From the NCBI GenBank assembly GCA_029251085.1, contig JAQXDZ010000160.1, positions 1 through 53,838 of the forward strand: a stretch of DNA of 53,838 nucleotides, written 5' to 3'. Shown piece by piece: positions 17,955-27,649 of the stretch. A program made the position numbers and the translations under genes. This DNA is from Mariniblastus sp. GTDB taxonomy: Bacteria > Planctomycetota > Planctomycetia > Pirellulales > Pirellulaceae. Each line of letters opens with the position of its first letter. Within the stretch, counting starts at the first letter, position 1. Under the pieces are notes generated by a model. The model searched no databases. It was not told where the DNA came from and saw only the letters and a list, made by a program, of their open reading frames with translations.

Positions 17955-20900
17955 TCAATAATTAATCGTCTCGTCTAAGTTCAACAAGACATTGCAAACC
18001 ACACTTAAAGCCGCAAGGTGATTCCTGTCCATAAGAGTCAACTCCGCCCTGCCGTCTCCTGTGACAACCCGGTTATTATCAAGCAACGCATCGACGGCGG
18101 TGGGATCAATTGAGAATCGGCTCAACTCAGCCTCATACAGCTTTTCCAGAACATCTATCTCCTCTGATACAGGAACGCGAGCGACACAACGCTGCATGGC
18201 ATAAGCCAGCTGTGCTCTCAATTCGCCGGCTCCTTGAGAGTGAAGGACAACTGTTGAAGCCAGCGCCACCGCCATTTCAACGAACGCTCGATCATTCAGC
18301 AGTGTCAAAGCCTGCAAGGGTGTATTACTTCGTGGGCGCTCAATCACGCACGCGGCACGGTCCGGCGCATCGAAGTTAACAAAACTCGGATAGGGTGCTG
18401 CGCGTCGCCAAATCACATACACGCCGCGGCGGAAACGATCTTCATCTTTTGCCGCGTTCCATTTTGGTCCATTTCGGCCTACGGTTCGCCAAATATTATC
18501 CGGCTGAAAGGGCATCACCGGAGGTCCACCCATTTTCGTGGACAGCAAACCACTTATCGCCAAAGCATTGTCTCGGATCATTTCGGCCGGCATTCGAAAC
18601 CGGGGGCCACGCGACAGCAATCGATTCTGAGGATCTCGCGAATTTAATTTTGGATTCGACTGAGAGGTTTGTCGAAATGAACTCGACATCACAATCAACT
18701 TATGAATATGCTTTCTCGACCACCCGGACTCCATCAGTTCAACTGCTAACCAATCCAGTAACTCCGGATGCGACGCTGGATCACTTTGCGTACCAAAGTC
18801 TTCCCCTGAGGCCATCAACCCTCGCCCAAAATAACTAGTCCACCAGCGATTCACCGCCACCCGCGCCAACAATGGATTTTTAGTATCCACCATCCATTTT
18901 GCCAGGCCAAGCCGATTATTTGGCAGCTCACTATTCCATGAATGAAGAACCGCTGGAACCCCTGAGCCAACCTTCTTGCCGGGGTTGAGATAATCACCTC
19001 GGGTCAATTTAAAGGTCTCACGAGGTTTATCCATTTCCTGCATGACGAGTGTCGTCGGTGGCTTCAGCGCTGATAATTTCTTTTGGACTGCTGCAATTTG
19101 ACTTTGCAGTTTAATTAATTCAGGCTGTCCAGTGTTTAAAAATTCATCAAGCCTTTTCCGCTGCGCTTTGTTCAGTTTCTTTAACGTTAAAATATTTCTA
19201 ATTTCTTCGGATATCCCCAACGTCGTTATATCATCGGATGTTGCGAGCAAACGAAACCGGCCGATCGTCCGGCCGCGCCCATAGTTCTGGTCTAACAGAA
19301 AACGAATCCGGCCTTGGGGCTTTGATAATTTCAGCGGCGTTTTAAAGCCAAATGCCGCCCAGTGATTTTTGAAAAATTGCTGGGCAATCGCCCAACCGGT
19401 TTTCTGATCGCCATCAATCGCTTTGGCGACTTCCCAGTTTTTCTGAGAAAAATCAGCAAAGGCGCTATTCAACGCGACCACTTCAAACCCATCTTTCCCT
19501 GAAGTCTCCAAGGGACCCGCAGAGACAACCAATTCACTTAGAATAAAATTAGGCCGCTCAACGTCTCCGCGTCCTGGCCCTGTCCCCGGCAATTCTTCAT
19601 GGGTTAAGGCTTCGATCCGAACCGCCGTAACCAGAGGCAACTCGTTCGCCACCTCTACCGTATAGCGACTGGTCCCAGGCAATGAGCCTCCTACCAAAAC
19701 AGATTGGTCGTCGAGGATCCGATGCGATTCGCCACTATTCGTACTGAAATTCAATATCTTGAGTGGCGTCCAGTTAATCTTATTTTTGACTTCAGTCGCC
19801 AAATCCGACTTCAACTCCTCAAGTCTTTCACGTGCCACAATCCCAACGCGTTCCTTCTTTTGTTTCAACGCATTTAATTCACTGGTTAACGAATCCCGTT
19901 TTAGCCTAATTTTTTCATCGACCGAGAGATCCATTTTTGGACCATAAAAGTCATAAGCAACACCCGAGGTCAACTTCACCTCTACAGGAGTGTTGTTAAA
20001 AAACGAAAACAGCTTGAAATATTCCTCCTGCGAAAAAGGATCGTACTTGTGGTTATGACACTGACAACATTCCAGTGTTGTCCCCAAAAAGACTGTACCC
20101 GTCGTATTCACGCGATCAAAAACTTGATTGACTCTATTCTCTTCGGGATGGACTCCTGCTTCAACATTGCAGGTTACCGTCCGGTGAAAGCCAGTGGCAA
20201 TTCTCTGAGCCTCGGTAGCATTGGGCAGTAAATCTCCAGCCAACTGCTCTATAGTAAATTGATCGAACGGTTGGTCTTGATTGATCGAGCGAATAACCCA
20301 ATCACGATACGCCCAACTTTCTCGAATCTGATCTGCCTGATAGCCATTAGAATCCGCGTACCGTGCCGCATCAAACCAAGGAGTCGCCCAACGCTCACCA
20401 TACGCTGGCGAATCAAAACAGGAATCAACAAATTGCTCAAACCTTTCCTCGCTGGGATTCTTCAAATATTCTTTGACGATTTCGACCTTAGGAGGAAGAC
20501 CCGTCAAAGCTAATGAGACCCGCCGAAGTGCCTGAGCGTTTGAGGCGTCAACTGAAAGGCCCAAACCCTGAACCGCCAATCTCTTGGCAACAAAATAATC
20601 AATTTCATTTCGCAATCGTTCGGAACTAACCATCGCAGGCAAGACTGGGCGGACCGGAGCAACGTACGACCAGTGTTTGGAAACCGAACGCTCAGGCCAC
20701 TTCGCCCCCTCTTCAATCCACTTCACAATTAGGGCGATCTCCTCACGCGTCAAACGCTTCCCCTCCGGCGGCATCATCTCCGCTGGATCGCGACTGCTAA
20801 TCCGCGAAACCAGCGATCCGGACTGTGGGTCACCCGAGACAATTGCGATTTCCCCTGAATCCAATTCAACCATCGCATCATCGCGACTGGTGAATCGCAA

Positions 20901-21059
20901 GCCACCTTCTCGACTCGTTAGGCCATGACATTCCGCACAACGAGAATCAATAATTGGCTTAATTTGTTTATCAAAATCAATCTCATCTCCAAATGAGCTA
21001 GTTTGCAGGGCGATGCACACCCAACCGGCAATTGAAAAAAATTTCGCTAAGTACAGCAT
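17955..21059 (-). CDS. Planctomycete cytochrome C / DUF1549 / DUF1553 protein
   Basis: The 1034-residue exported protein carries the full PSCyt1-PSCyt2-PSD1 layout. After a signal peptide comes a cytochrome domain with CAECH at C41-C44-H45 and the distal AEMMPPEGKRLT segment. DUF1549 covers about 150-345, with RRVSLALTGLPP, YGERWATPWFDAARYADSNG and a second haem-type motif CCQCH at 331-335. A middle region of about 300 residues contains an F5/8-type or carbohydrate-binding-like part (about 430-620) and a short coiled coil. DUF1553 occupies about 715-1000 (NNRLGLAKWMVDTKNPLLAR, FGTQSDPASHPELLDWLAVE, RLLSRGPRFRMPAEMIRDNA, NTPLQALTLLNDRAFVEMA). It is the upstream gene of a pair with the DUF1501 gene. 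Role unknown, but a periplasmic substrate-degrading or electron-transfer assembly is the usual suggestion. Confidence 0.94.
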   Translation of the reverse strand: MLYLAKFFSIAGWVCIALQTSSFGDEIDFDKQIKPIIDSRCAECHGLTSREGGLRFTSRDDAMVELDSGEIAIVSGDPQSGSLVSRISSRDPAEMMPPEGKRLTREEIALIVKWIEEGAKWPERSVSKHWSYVAPVRPVLPAMVSSERLRNEIDYFVAKRLAVQGLGLSVDASNAQALRRVSLALTGLPPKVEIVKEYLKNPSEERFEQFVDSCFDSPAYGERWATPWFDAARYADSNGYQADQIRESWAYRDWVIRSINQDQPFDQFTIEQLAGDLLPNATEAQRIATGFHRTVTCNVEAGVHPEENRVNQVFDRVNTTGTVFLGTTLECCQCHNHKYDPFSQEEYFKLFSFFNNTPVEVKLTSGVAYDFYGPKMDLSVDEKIRLKRDSLTSELNALKQKKERVGIVARERLEELKSDLATEVKNKINWTPLKILNFSTNSGESHRILDDQSVLVGGSLPGTSRYTVEVANELPLVTAVRIEALTHEELPGTGPGRGDVERPNFILSELVVSAGPLETSGKDGFEVVALNSAFADFSQKNWEVAKAIDGDQKTGWAIAQQFFKNHWAAFGFKTPLKLSKPQGRIRFLLDQNYGRGRTIGRFRLLATSDDITTLGISEEIRNILTLKKLNKAQRKRLDEFLNTGQPELIKLQSQIAAVQKKLSALKPPTTLVMQEMDKPRETFKLTRGDYLNPGKKVGSGVPAVLHSWNSELPNNRLGLAKWMVDTKNPLLARVAVNRWWTSYFGRGLMASGEDFGTQSDPASHPELLDWLAVELMESGWSRKHIHKLIVMSSSFRQTSQSNPKLNSRDPQNRLLSRGPRFRMPAEMIRDNALAISGLLSTKMGGPPVMPFQPDNIWRTVGRNGPKWNAAKDEDRFRRGVYVIWRRAAPYPSFVNFDAPDRAACVIERPRSNTPLQALTLLNDRAFVEMAVALASTVVLHSQGAGELRAQLAYAMQRCVARVPVSEEIDVLEKLYEAELSRFSIDPTAVDALLDNNRVVTGDGRAELTLMDRNHLAALSVVCNVLLNLDETINY

Positions 21060-21239
21060 TTAGTCTTTAACCCAACAATTTATGAATGCCCTAATCTTAA
21101 CGGGTAACGCCAGTCCATTCAAATTTACCACGTGACAAGGAAGCGTCCTACTTCGATTGGCACTACGGGAAGATGGCAAAGAATGAACGCCACTTTCAAA
21201 AAGGTTAACGACTCCCATAATCGCGACTTGGATCCAATT

Positions 21240-21268
21240 AAAAAGCCACGCTGAATCAGCGTGGCTTT
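21240..21268 (-). terminator. Strong rho-independent terminator
   Basis: A perfect 13-bp inverted repeat (left arm 21242-21254, right arm 21256-21268) with a one-base centre is followed on the minus strand by a run of five T. It lies 20 bp past the stop codon of the 73-residue gene, so it ends the protease/mini-protein transcript and separates it from the cytochrome gene downstream. Confidence 0.87.
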
Positions 21269-21287
21269 CCCTAGACTTCTTGGTCAT

Positions 21288-21509
21288 TTATTGAGTTTCA
21301 ATAGAACCTGACAAAGTGCAAACAATAGGAACTGGACCTAATTCGGGTAACACGGCATCCCTCATCGACCGCTCATTGTCGAAGAAGACTTTCAAGCAGA
21401 ACGAACCTTCGGACACAGATTCACCGACCGCTTGAACTCCATTTATGCACATTAGTTTCCGTTTGAATTCTCTCAAATCAGACGGTTCGATTTCTCGTTT
21501 AGAAGACAT
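21288..21509 (-). CDS. Mini-protein resembling the protease N-terminal region
   Basis: This encodes a 73-residue protein with no signal peptide and no membrane segment. Its ATG overlaps the stop of the upstream protease gene by one base (TAATG), a classic translational-coupling arrangement, and a strong terminator follows 20 bp after its stop. By eye, INGVQAVGES (22-31), LKVFFDN (39-45) and the LPELGPVPIVCTLSG tail match, in order and spacing, the protease segments VEGVVATGVSV, IKVYTEN and VPAFANGVAVKKFVAG. It therefore looks like a free-standing copy of the protease's prodomain-like region. Inference: a cytoplasmic inhibitor, chaperone or decoy for the protease. The resemblance is over about 50 residues and would need a profile comparison to prove. 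It is a plausible gene because of coupling and the terminator. Confidence 0.75.
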   Translation of the reverse strand: MSSKREIEPSDLREFKRKLMCINGVQAVGESVSEGSFCLKVFFDNERSMRDAVLPELGPVPIVCTLSGSIETQ

Positions 21510-22606
21510 TAATTACCATCATCAACAGACAGCACTGTGCCATTCAAAATCGACAAAGTTGTCAAAACCTCATCGATTGGATTAGCGATCGTCACCGATG
21601 AATTACCGGCAAACAACAACCCCACTGGATTATTATTCCCTTGAGTCACGATCAAGGATCCCGAATCACCACCTTCGCTAAATGTAGCATCTACGAGTTT
21701 ACGCCCGCGTTGCCGTTTACCGATGATGATAATTTGATTTTCAAACAAAGCCGAACCCGCTGTGTAGCCGACGTTAACTGTGACATTGATTGCATCCACT
21801 TCACCAAGCGTTAAGCTCGTTGTTCGACCAAACTTTTGGACCGGCATGCCGACGTAAGCGGACTGAGTATTAGAGGAAGGAGCACCATAAGCCTCCGCTG
21901 GGGATGCAAAACCGGTATCAGCGACCGTTGTTGCTGCCACTGCGGCGTCGATGAAGTTCGCCTGACCGTTGAATTTAATTGGTACAAAACCAGATAATGA
22001 ACCGATCACATCTTCTAACTCCAGAACACAATCATTGTCCAACGTGCCAGGTTGAATAACCAAATCGTTTCCGACTGATCCAGCATTCTCCTCAGCTATT
22101 ACATGGTTGTTGCTTAGAATATATCGCTGCCCGTCACTGCCTTTGAGACGACAACCTAAAGTTCCTGCGAAACAGGCGTTAGCAGCACTTGGACGATAAG
22201 TTCCAATCGAAGCTCCAATTGCAACTGGTCGAGCCAAACGAGTCTGTGGGTTTGTTCCACCGCTATCTCCACCGCCCCCATTGCCTCGTCCGGGCTTTTT
22301 CATCTGATCAACAGGCCTATCCCACGCCGTTATCGGACCGGCGACAAATTTCTTGACGGCAACGCCGTTGGCGAACGCGGGAACCTTCGTCCCTGCATTC
22401 TCAGTGTAGACCTTGATTACCGCGTTGCCGGCTCTATCAACCGAAACACCGGTGGCGACCACGCCTTCTACTTGGAAAAAATTAGGATTGTGAGCTCTCT
22501 GAGCCTCCAAAGCTCTGTCTAATCCACGTTGACCGAATGCAGTATTGGAAAAAACAAACAGGGCAACTGCCGTGAGCAGCAAAAGACCACGATTCAAAAA
22601 CTTCAT
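21509..22606 (-). CDS. Secreted trypsin-like serine protease
   Basis: From the ATG at 22606, preceded by CGGAG, the protein has 365 residues. It has a signal peptide (MKFLNRGLLLLTAVALFVFS, cleavage near AFG-Q), an N-terminal region at about 43-93 that looks like a propeptide, a Gly/Ser/Asn-rich linker (about 105-120), and a chymotrypsin-fold domain. The catalytic triad is visible: H168 in LSNNHVIAEE, D220 in ANFIDAAVA, and S315 in FSEGGDSGSLIV. The SNNHV and GDSGS contexts resemble the Nal1-like/trypsin-like peptidases of bacteria. Two cysteines (CFAGTLGC) may form a disulfide. The open frame could extend to 22642, but that adds 12 residues before a good signal peptide and loses the Shine-Dalgarno spacing. 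A coupled 73-residue gene follows directly. Substrate unknown. Confidence 0.88.
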   Translation of the reverse strand: MKFLNRGLLLLTAVALFVFSNTAFGQRGLDRALEAQRAHNPNFFQVEGVVATGVSVDRAGNAVIKVYTENAGTKVPAFANGVAVKKFVAGPITAWDRPVDQMKKPGRGNGGGGDSGGTNPQTRLARPVAIGASIGTYRPSAANACFAGTLGCRLKGSDGQRYILSNNHVIAEENAGSVGNDLVIQPGTLDNDCVLELEDVIGSLSGFVPIKFNGQANFIDAAVAATTVADTGFASPAEAYGAPSSNTQSAYVGMPVQKFGRTTSLTLGEVDAINVTVNVGYTAGSALFENQIIIIGKRQRGRKLVDATFSEGGDSGSLIVTQGNNNPVGLLFAGNSSVTIANPIDEVLTTLSILNGTVLSVDDGN

Positions 22607-22851
22607 GACAACTCCGTTTAAGGGGGGGCAGGGGAGGGGCAAAGAGGGCAGGTTTGCTCTCTCAGGAATGGGATTTAGTTTAGCAAAGATGGTTTCGACA
22701 TCAATATTTTCCCGATAGATTCGCGACCGAAAACCAGCTGGGGAAACCTTTTAAGCACAGCCGAACCGGAGTTATTTGCGCAGCACTTTACGACTTTACC
22801 CATTCGATTTGACTCAACGGGACACCACTAGGGACCTCTAAAACTCAACTT

Positions 22852-24252
22852 TTAGAATTCAGCGTTTCCGGGGGTTCGAGGAAACGGGATGACGTCTCGG
22901 ATGTTGGACATACTGGTCACAAACTGCACCGCACGCTCCAACCCAAGCCCAAAACCAGCGTGTGGAACCGTGCCGTATTTTCGCAAGTCGGTGTACCACC
23001 AGTATTCATTAATATCCAGATCTTGATCTTTCATTCTGGATTCGAGAACGTCCAGACGGTGCTCACGCTGACTTCCACCAATGATCTCACCAACCCCTGG
23101 AACGAGCACATCCATGGCGCGAACTGTTTTGTCATCATCATTGCAATACATGTAAAACGGTTTGATCGTCTTCGGATAATCAAACAGGATCACAGGTTTC
23201 TTAAAATGTTGCTCCGTCAAATATCGTTCGTGTTCTGACTGAAGATCAATCCCCCACTCGACGGCGTAATCAAATTTCACATCCGCCTTCACCAGAATCT
23301 CTACCGCTTCGGTATACGGCAGTCGAACAAATTCTGAATCGACGATGGTCGTTAGTCTCTCGATCAGGGATTTTGATTCATCAATCCGCTCATTGAAAAA
23401 CTCCAAGTCTTCCGAACATTTACTGAGTGCATCAGAGAAAATTCTCTTTAAAAACTTCTCAGCCAAATCCATATTGTCATTGAGATCCGCAAACGCGACC
23501 TCAGGTTCGATCATCCAAAATTCAGCAAGGTGCCGCGAAGTATTCGAATTCTCAGCACGAAAAGTTGGCCCGAAAGTGTAAACCTTTCCTAAGGCACACG
23601 CGTAAGTCTCTGCTTCCAATTGCCCGCTGACGGTCAGGTAAGAGGGCTTATCGAAGAAATCAAAACGATAATTTAGATTTTCAATTTTCTGTTTTGCAAG
23701 CTCATCAAGGTTCATCGTTGTTACTTGAAACATCTCTCCGGCACCTTCACAATCACTCGCGGTGATGACGGGGGTATTGATGTATAGGAACCCTTGCTCT
23801 TGATAGAATTGATGGATCGAATTGCAGATACAATTCCTGACCCTCGCCACGGCACCAAATGTATTGGTTCGAGGTCTCAGGTGAGCCCACTCTCTCAGCT
23901 TCTCCATCGAGTGCCGCTTTTTCTGCAACGGATAGTTCTCTGGATCCGCCCATCCGTGAATACAGATTTTATGAGCTAACATTTCTGTTTTTTGCCCGCG
24001 TCCGCCGGATTCTTTTATCTCTCCCTCCACGGAAATACTGCAGCCAGCAGTAAGCTGTCGAACTTCAGATTCGTAATTCTCGAGCGCCGCTTCCGCAATG
24101 ATTTGAATATTCCCTTGAGAAGAACCGTCATTAATTTCAATAAAACTAAAACCGGCTTTTGAATCGCGACGAGTCCTTACCCACCCTTGCATTAGAAACG
24201 TGCTGCCAATCGACGACTCATCTCTCGCATCCTTGACTGAAATCTTTTCCAT
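22852..24252 (-). CDS. asnS: Asparagine-tRNA ligase
   Basis: This cytoplasmic class II aminoacyl-tRNA synthetase charges tRNA-Asn. The 466 residues equal the length of E. coli AsnS and align along its whole length. An N-terminal OB-fold contains [20 protein letters not shown] (24-45 region), a linker has [19 protein letters not shown], motif 2 is in the [21 protein letters not shown] region, and motif 3 is in [14 protein letters not shown]. The ATG has a GAGACGAG site. It is a single-copy housekeeping gene and anchors the region as core chromosome. The upstream Nramp-like gene is on the same strand 130 bp away, probably a separate transcript. No T-box or other leader was seen. Confidence 0.97.
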   Translation of the reverse strand: MEKISVKDARDESSIGSTFLMQGWVRTRRDSKAGFSFIEINDGSSQGNIQIIAEAALENYESEVRQLTAGCSISVEGEIKESGGRGQKTEMLAHKICIHGWADPENYPLQKKRHSMEKLREWAHLRPRTNTFGAVARVRNCICNSIHQFYQEQGFLYINTPVITASDCEGAGEMFQVTTMNLDELAKQKIENLNYRFDFFDKPSYLTVSGQLEAETYACALGKVYTFGPTFRAENSNTSRHLAEFWMIEPEVAFADLNDNMDLAEKFLKRIFSDALSKCSEDLEFFNERIDESKSLIERLTTIVDSEFVRLPYTEAVEILVKADVKFDYAVEWGIDLQSEHERYLTEQHFKKPVILFDYPKTIKPFYMYCNDDDKTVRAMDVLVPGVGEIIGGSQREHRLDVLESRMKDQDLDINEYWWYTDLRKYGTVPHAGFGLGLERAVQFVTSMSNIRDVIPFPRTPGNAEF

Positions 24253-24382
24253 TAACTCGTCTCTGTCTTAATTTACAAACTAATAAACTCAGGAATCTAC
24301 CGCACGAACGGCGGGGTTTGCCTCTTGCCGAATACAACGAAGCTTTGCAGCATCCCAGCTTTCAACGGCACCGCACCTCTAA

Positions 24383-26104
24383 TCAATTGCTTTCACGTCT
24401 GGGCCTGGCCGAGAAACCAACCAACGCAAGAATCACGAAAGTCACCACACCGCCAATAACATAAGGACCGTTTGGGCTGTCGATTTTAGTGGAGACCGCC
24501 GCCACGGATTGCAATAACGCTCCGACTACACCAACACCCATCAGCACATTCCAAATGGTCATTCGGATGCCGGTTGGTTTTTCATCTCCAAGTAACTCAC
24601 GGTTGTTCATCAACGCCATGAATGTGAAGTACGCAATCGGTAATAAAATGGCAGCAAAACTGGAGGCGACAATGACAAGATAAGTCTTCGAATCCCCAGT
24701 CCAAATCCAGAACCAGCAGAAACCGACCGCACACGCCGCTCCAGCACCGACGATACGAAGCCAGTTACTTTGGTATCGATTAAAAATCTCGGCAACGGCG
24801 TAACCATTGATCAACATCAAAATGATAATCGTGGAAAATCCCATTCCCAGAACGCCTAAACCGAAAACGGTATTAGACCAGTTCCCCAAAACGGGCTGTA
24901 GCGTTTTTGCCAAAGCCTCGGTATTGGGTTTAACGAGTGCTGAAGCAACTATCCGTTCGTCCTGTTTCATGCCTGCAATGTACTTTGCGACTTGCTCGGA
25001 TTGCCATTGCTTCAAACCATCCTCTCCCAAACTTGCCGGCGGCGCCAGCGAGTTGGGATCAGCCTTTTCCATTCGCTTCATTATCGTCGATTCGGTTCCC
25101 TTAAATAACCGACTCTGCTGCACAACATTCCAGTCATCGCTCTGAAATTCAGTATCAATTTTGGCATGAAACGCGTTCGCTGACGCTAGAACAATACAAG
25201 TGGTCACCACGATAAATGGAATCGCCATCCCCGTCATTAGATCCCATCGAGCCAGTCCTCGAAAAGGCTTGTCCCAACCGCGAGCCAACATGGAATAAGG
25301 CAATAAAAAGGTCATGTTAATTCCAACCGCCGTTGCCGTCGTACTAATCATCACACTTTGCTGACGCTCGACTAAAGCCTGCCTCCAGAAAATCCTGGCA
25401 GACTCATCGAGACCGTTGACTTTATCTGCCAAACCCGGGGAGGGTTTAAACCACTGACTAAAATCGGGAATGAACCCCTGCAAGACCTCCCAGCCATTGA
25501 TTTTTCCCGTGCGTGCCAGAAAAACAACTGCCAGAACAAAACAAATGACAATCGCACCGACAATTAGCTTGAGCAAAGCATCAAACATCCGTGATGCAAA
25601 ACCGGGCTTAAAACTGAGAACCACAATTCCGAATGCTAAAACTCCGATCACTGCAGAAAAGATAATTTTGGAGCTTTCCGTGGGGGCTTCGCCAAACATC
25701 CCGAAATTTTTGTCCAGCACATCAAAACAGAGTGAAAACTGAGGCAAAATGAAAATCATGTTGGCAAGAATTGTTGCTGTAATCCAACTTGCCCCAAGAA
25801 CTGGGTTTACGAATTCGTTAATTGCTCCGTAAGGACGCCTACCGGTCGACAAAGTTACGTAGCTAATCGCCGACAACATGATGACGCCAATGACGATTGC
25901 CACTAGCTGGAGCCAGAGCATGCTGCTTCCGCCAATCACACCGAGATAAAGTGCGCCACCAAGCGACCCACCTCCAAGTGTAATTGCACTTTGCAACCAC
26001 CCCGGGCCGGATAACCTAAAAAACGCACCTAACGTTGCAACCGACCCTCGCGAGTGAGCTTCTGAAAGAATTTCACGATCTCGATATGCTTTTTCAGTGG
26101 TCAT
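24383..26104 (-). CDS. Nramp-like divalent metal transporter with altered motifs
   Basis: The 573-residue membrane protein has about 11 hydrophobic helices in the LeuT/Nramp order. The first is GPGWLQSAITLGGGSL (33-48), and the sixth-helix region reads TTATAVGINMTFLLPYSML. The canonical Nramp metal-site motifs, DPGN in helix 1 and MPH in helix 6, are absent, so this is a divergent branch. A soluble insertion of roughly 80 residues lies between helices in the second half (DTEFQSDDWNVV to KTLQPVLGNW). The ATG has AAGGTGA six bases upstream. Such divergent Nramp-related proteins occur in planctomycetes and some other phyla; their substrate is not known to me. It lies between asnS and trxB, both on the same strand but with 120-130 bp gaps. 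Confidence 0.82.
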   Translation of the reverse strand: MTTEKAYRDREILSEAHSRGSVATLGAFFRLSGPGWLQSAITLGGGSLGGALYLGVIGGSSMLWLQLVAIVIGVIMLSAISYVTLSTGRRPYGAINEFVNPVLGASWITATILANMIFILPQFSLCFDVLDKNFGMFGEAPTESSKIIFSAVIGVLAFGIVVLSFKPGFASRMFDALLKLIVGAIVICFVLAVVFLARTGKINGWEVLQGFIPDFSQWFKPSPGLADKVNGLDESARIFWRQALVERQQSVMISTTATAVGINMTFLLPYSMLARGWDKPFRGLARWDLMTGMAIPFIVVTTCIVLASANAFHAKIDTEFQSDDWNVVQQSRLFKGTESTIMKRMEKADPNSLAPPASLGEDGLKQWQSEQVAKYIAGMKQDERIVASALVKPNTEALAKTLQPVLGNWSNTVFGLGVLGMGFSTIIILMLINGYAVAEIFNRYQSNWLRIVGAGAACAVGFCWFWIWTGDSKTYLVIVASSFAAILLPIAYFTFMALMNNRELLGDEKPTGIRMTIWNVLMGVGVVGALLQSVAAVSTKIDSPNGPYVIGGVVTFVILALVGFSARPRRESN

Positions 26105-26228
26105 AAAAATTCACCTTACACTGCAATTAAAATTGAAACGAAAGCCTCTCGATAACGCGGAATTAAAAAAACGAACCTCGCTCGCGATTTATTTCCACCA
26201 GCTGATTTCATCAGAATCAGACGTAAAA

Positions 26229-27317
26229 TTACTCGATCCCGTTTTCTGCTAACCAGCGTTCAACATCGAGGGCTGCCATGCAACCGGTCCCCGCCGACGT
26301 GATCGCCTGTCTATAATAGTCGTCAGCGACATCTCCCGCAGCAAAAACTCCATCAACACTAGTATTAGTGCGAAATGGTTTGGACCATTGAATATAACCC
26401 TTATCATTCATCTCCAACTTGTCTCCGAGGAAGCTGGTGTTGGGCGTATGCCCAATGGCCACGAACATTCCCCCCACCGCCAACTCGCTGGTGGAGTCAT
26501 CCTGGGTGCTTTTTAACCTTAGCCCGGTGACTAGATTCCCGTCTCCCAAGACCTCATCTACTACGGTATTCCAAATCACTTCGATCTTCGGATGGTTTAA
26601 GGCTCGCTCCTGCATGATCTTGGAAGCTCGCATCTGATCTCGCCGAACAATCATATAGACCTTCACGGCAGATTTAAGATTTGCCAAGTAGGTCGCTTCC
26701 TCGACTGCAGAATCACCCGCTCCAACCACTGCCAGCGGTTTCGCATGAAATGTGGGGAGAGCACCATCGCAAACAGCACACGCGCTGACGCCTTTGTTCT
26801 TGTACTCTTCTTCCGAATCAAGACCAAGATAATTAGCTCGAGCCCCGGTCGCAATAATAATGGTATGCGCCTCAATTGGCTCTCCCTTAGCGGGGATCAC
26901 CTTGTATGGCCTGGAGGAAAGATCGATATCAACAATGTCGTCCTCCACAACACGCGTATCAAAATTGAGTGCCTGCTGTTTCATCAACTCCATCAGTTCA
27001 ATACCCTGCACCGCATAATGCGGAGCGATATCATCGAGTGAATTACGGTTTTTCGGATCCTTGGAATGCTCGGGGATCGGCGGAAGATTCCAGTGCCTGT
27101 CTTTGGATACCGCACTCTCAACAAAACCGCGGATATTACCAAAGGGAAAACCTGGATAATTCTCGACTTCTGTCGTGTATGCCAACTGACCAAGCGGAAT
27201 CATCTCTGGCTTGAAGGTGCCCTCAAAAACCAGGGGTGAAAGACTCGCTCGTGCAGCATAAATTGCCGCCGACCAACCAGCAGGACCACTCCCAATAATT
27301 ACGACTTTCTCAGCCAA
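26229..27317 (-). CDS. trxB: Thioredoxin reductase with an insertion
   Basis: This flavoenzyme reduces thioredoxin with NADPH. The best start is a TTG at 27317, seven bases after a strong GGGAGG; the open frame begins at another TTG 15 bases upstream inside the ribosome-binding site. The protein then has 362 residues, against about 310-320 for the usual enzyme. FAD motif [19 protein letters not shown] is at residues 6-24, the redox-active pair is in SACAVCDGA (C180 and C183), the NADPH motif is [12 protein letters not shown] (197-208), and the C-terminal FAD site is [14 protein letters not shown]. The extra length is an insertion of about 42 residues (about 62-104) between NYPGFP and GIELMELM, near the flavin domain. 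The gene is divergent from cstA. Confidence 0.95.
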   Translation of the reverse strand: MAEKVVIIGSGPAGWSAAIYAARASLSPLVFEGTFKPEMIPLGQLAYTTEVENYPGFPFGNIRGFVESAVSKDRHWNLPPIPEHSKDPKNRNSLDDIAPHYAVQGIELMELMKQQALNFDTRVVEDDIVDIDLSSRPYKVIPAKGEPIEAHTIIIATGARANYLGLDSEEEYKNKGVSACAVCDGALPTFHAKPLAVVGAGDSAVEEATYLANLKSAVKVYMIVRRDQMRASKIMQERALNHPKIEVIWNTVVDEVLGDGNLVTGLRLKSTQDDSTSELAVGGMFVAIGHTPNTSFLGDKLEMNDKGYIQWSKPFRTNTSVDGVFAAGDVADDYYRQAITSAGTGCMAALDVERWLAENGIE

Positions 27318-27649
27318 TGTATTTCCTCCCAAAAACAGCCTCAGTGCCGCGAGGTGTTACCCCGGTGACAACAAAGCCTTTGGTGTGCGTTATGTTTATA
27401 TTTAAAAGCAAAATTATAGGGTTAAATTACCTCCGATGGCAGTAGCTTACTAAAAGTTTGATACCGAAGGCCAGCAATAAGCCACCTCGTAGGACTTCTG
27501 GAATCTGCCGCAACTGGGTGAATTAGAGAGATTAAATTTATCCGTCCATTTTACTGCCAATCCGGCAAAGATGCCGCCACCGTCATGAGTTGGCGATCGC
27601 GTTCATTGTGGTAAAATCGAGCTTCAATTGCCCCCACCGCAGGAACCGC
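27318..27649. other. 332-bp divergent intergenic region
   Basis: This region separates trxB and cstA, which run away from each other, so both promoters must lie here. A near-palindrome gttaccccggtgac sits at about 27356-27369 next to the trxB start. I see no conserved RNA structure and no small gene with a convincing ribosome-binding site. Confidence 0.5.

Noticed and set aside
21060..21287. Open frame of 75 codons exactly filling the gap between the 73-residue gene and the cytochrome gene.
   Set aside because: It contains the strong terminator hairpin, has no ribosome-binding site and its composition is not protein-like.
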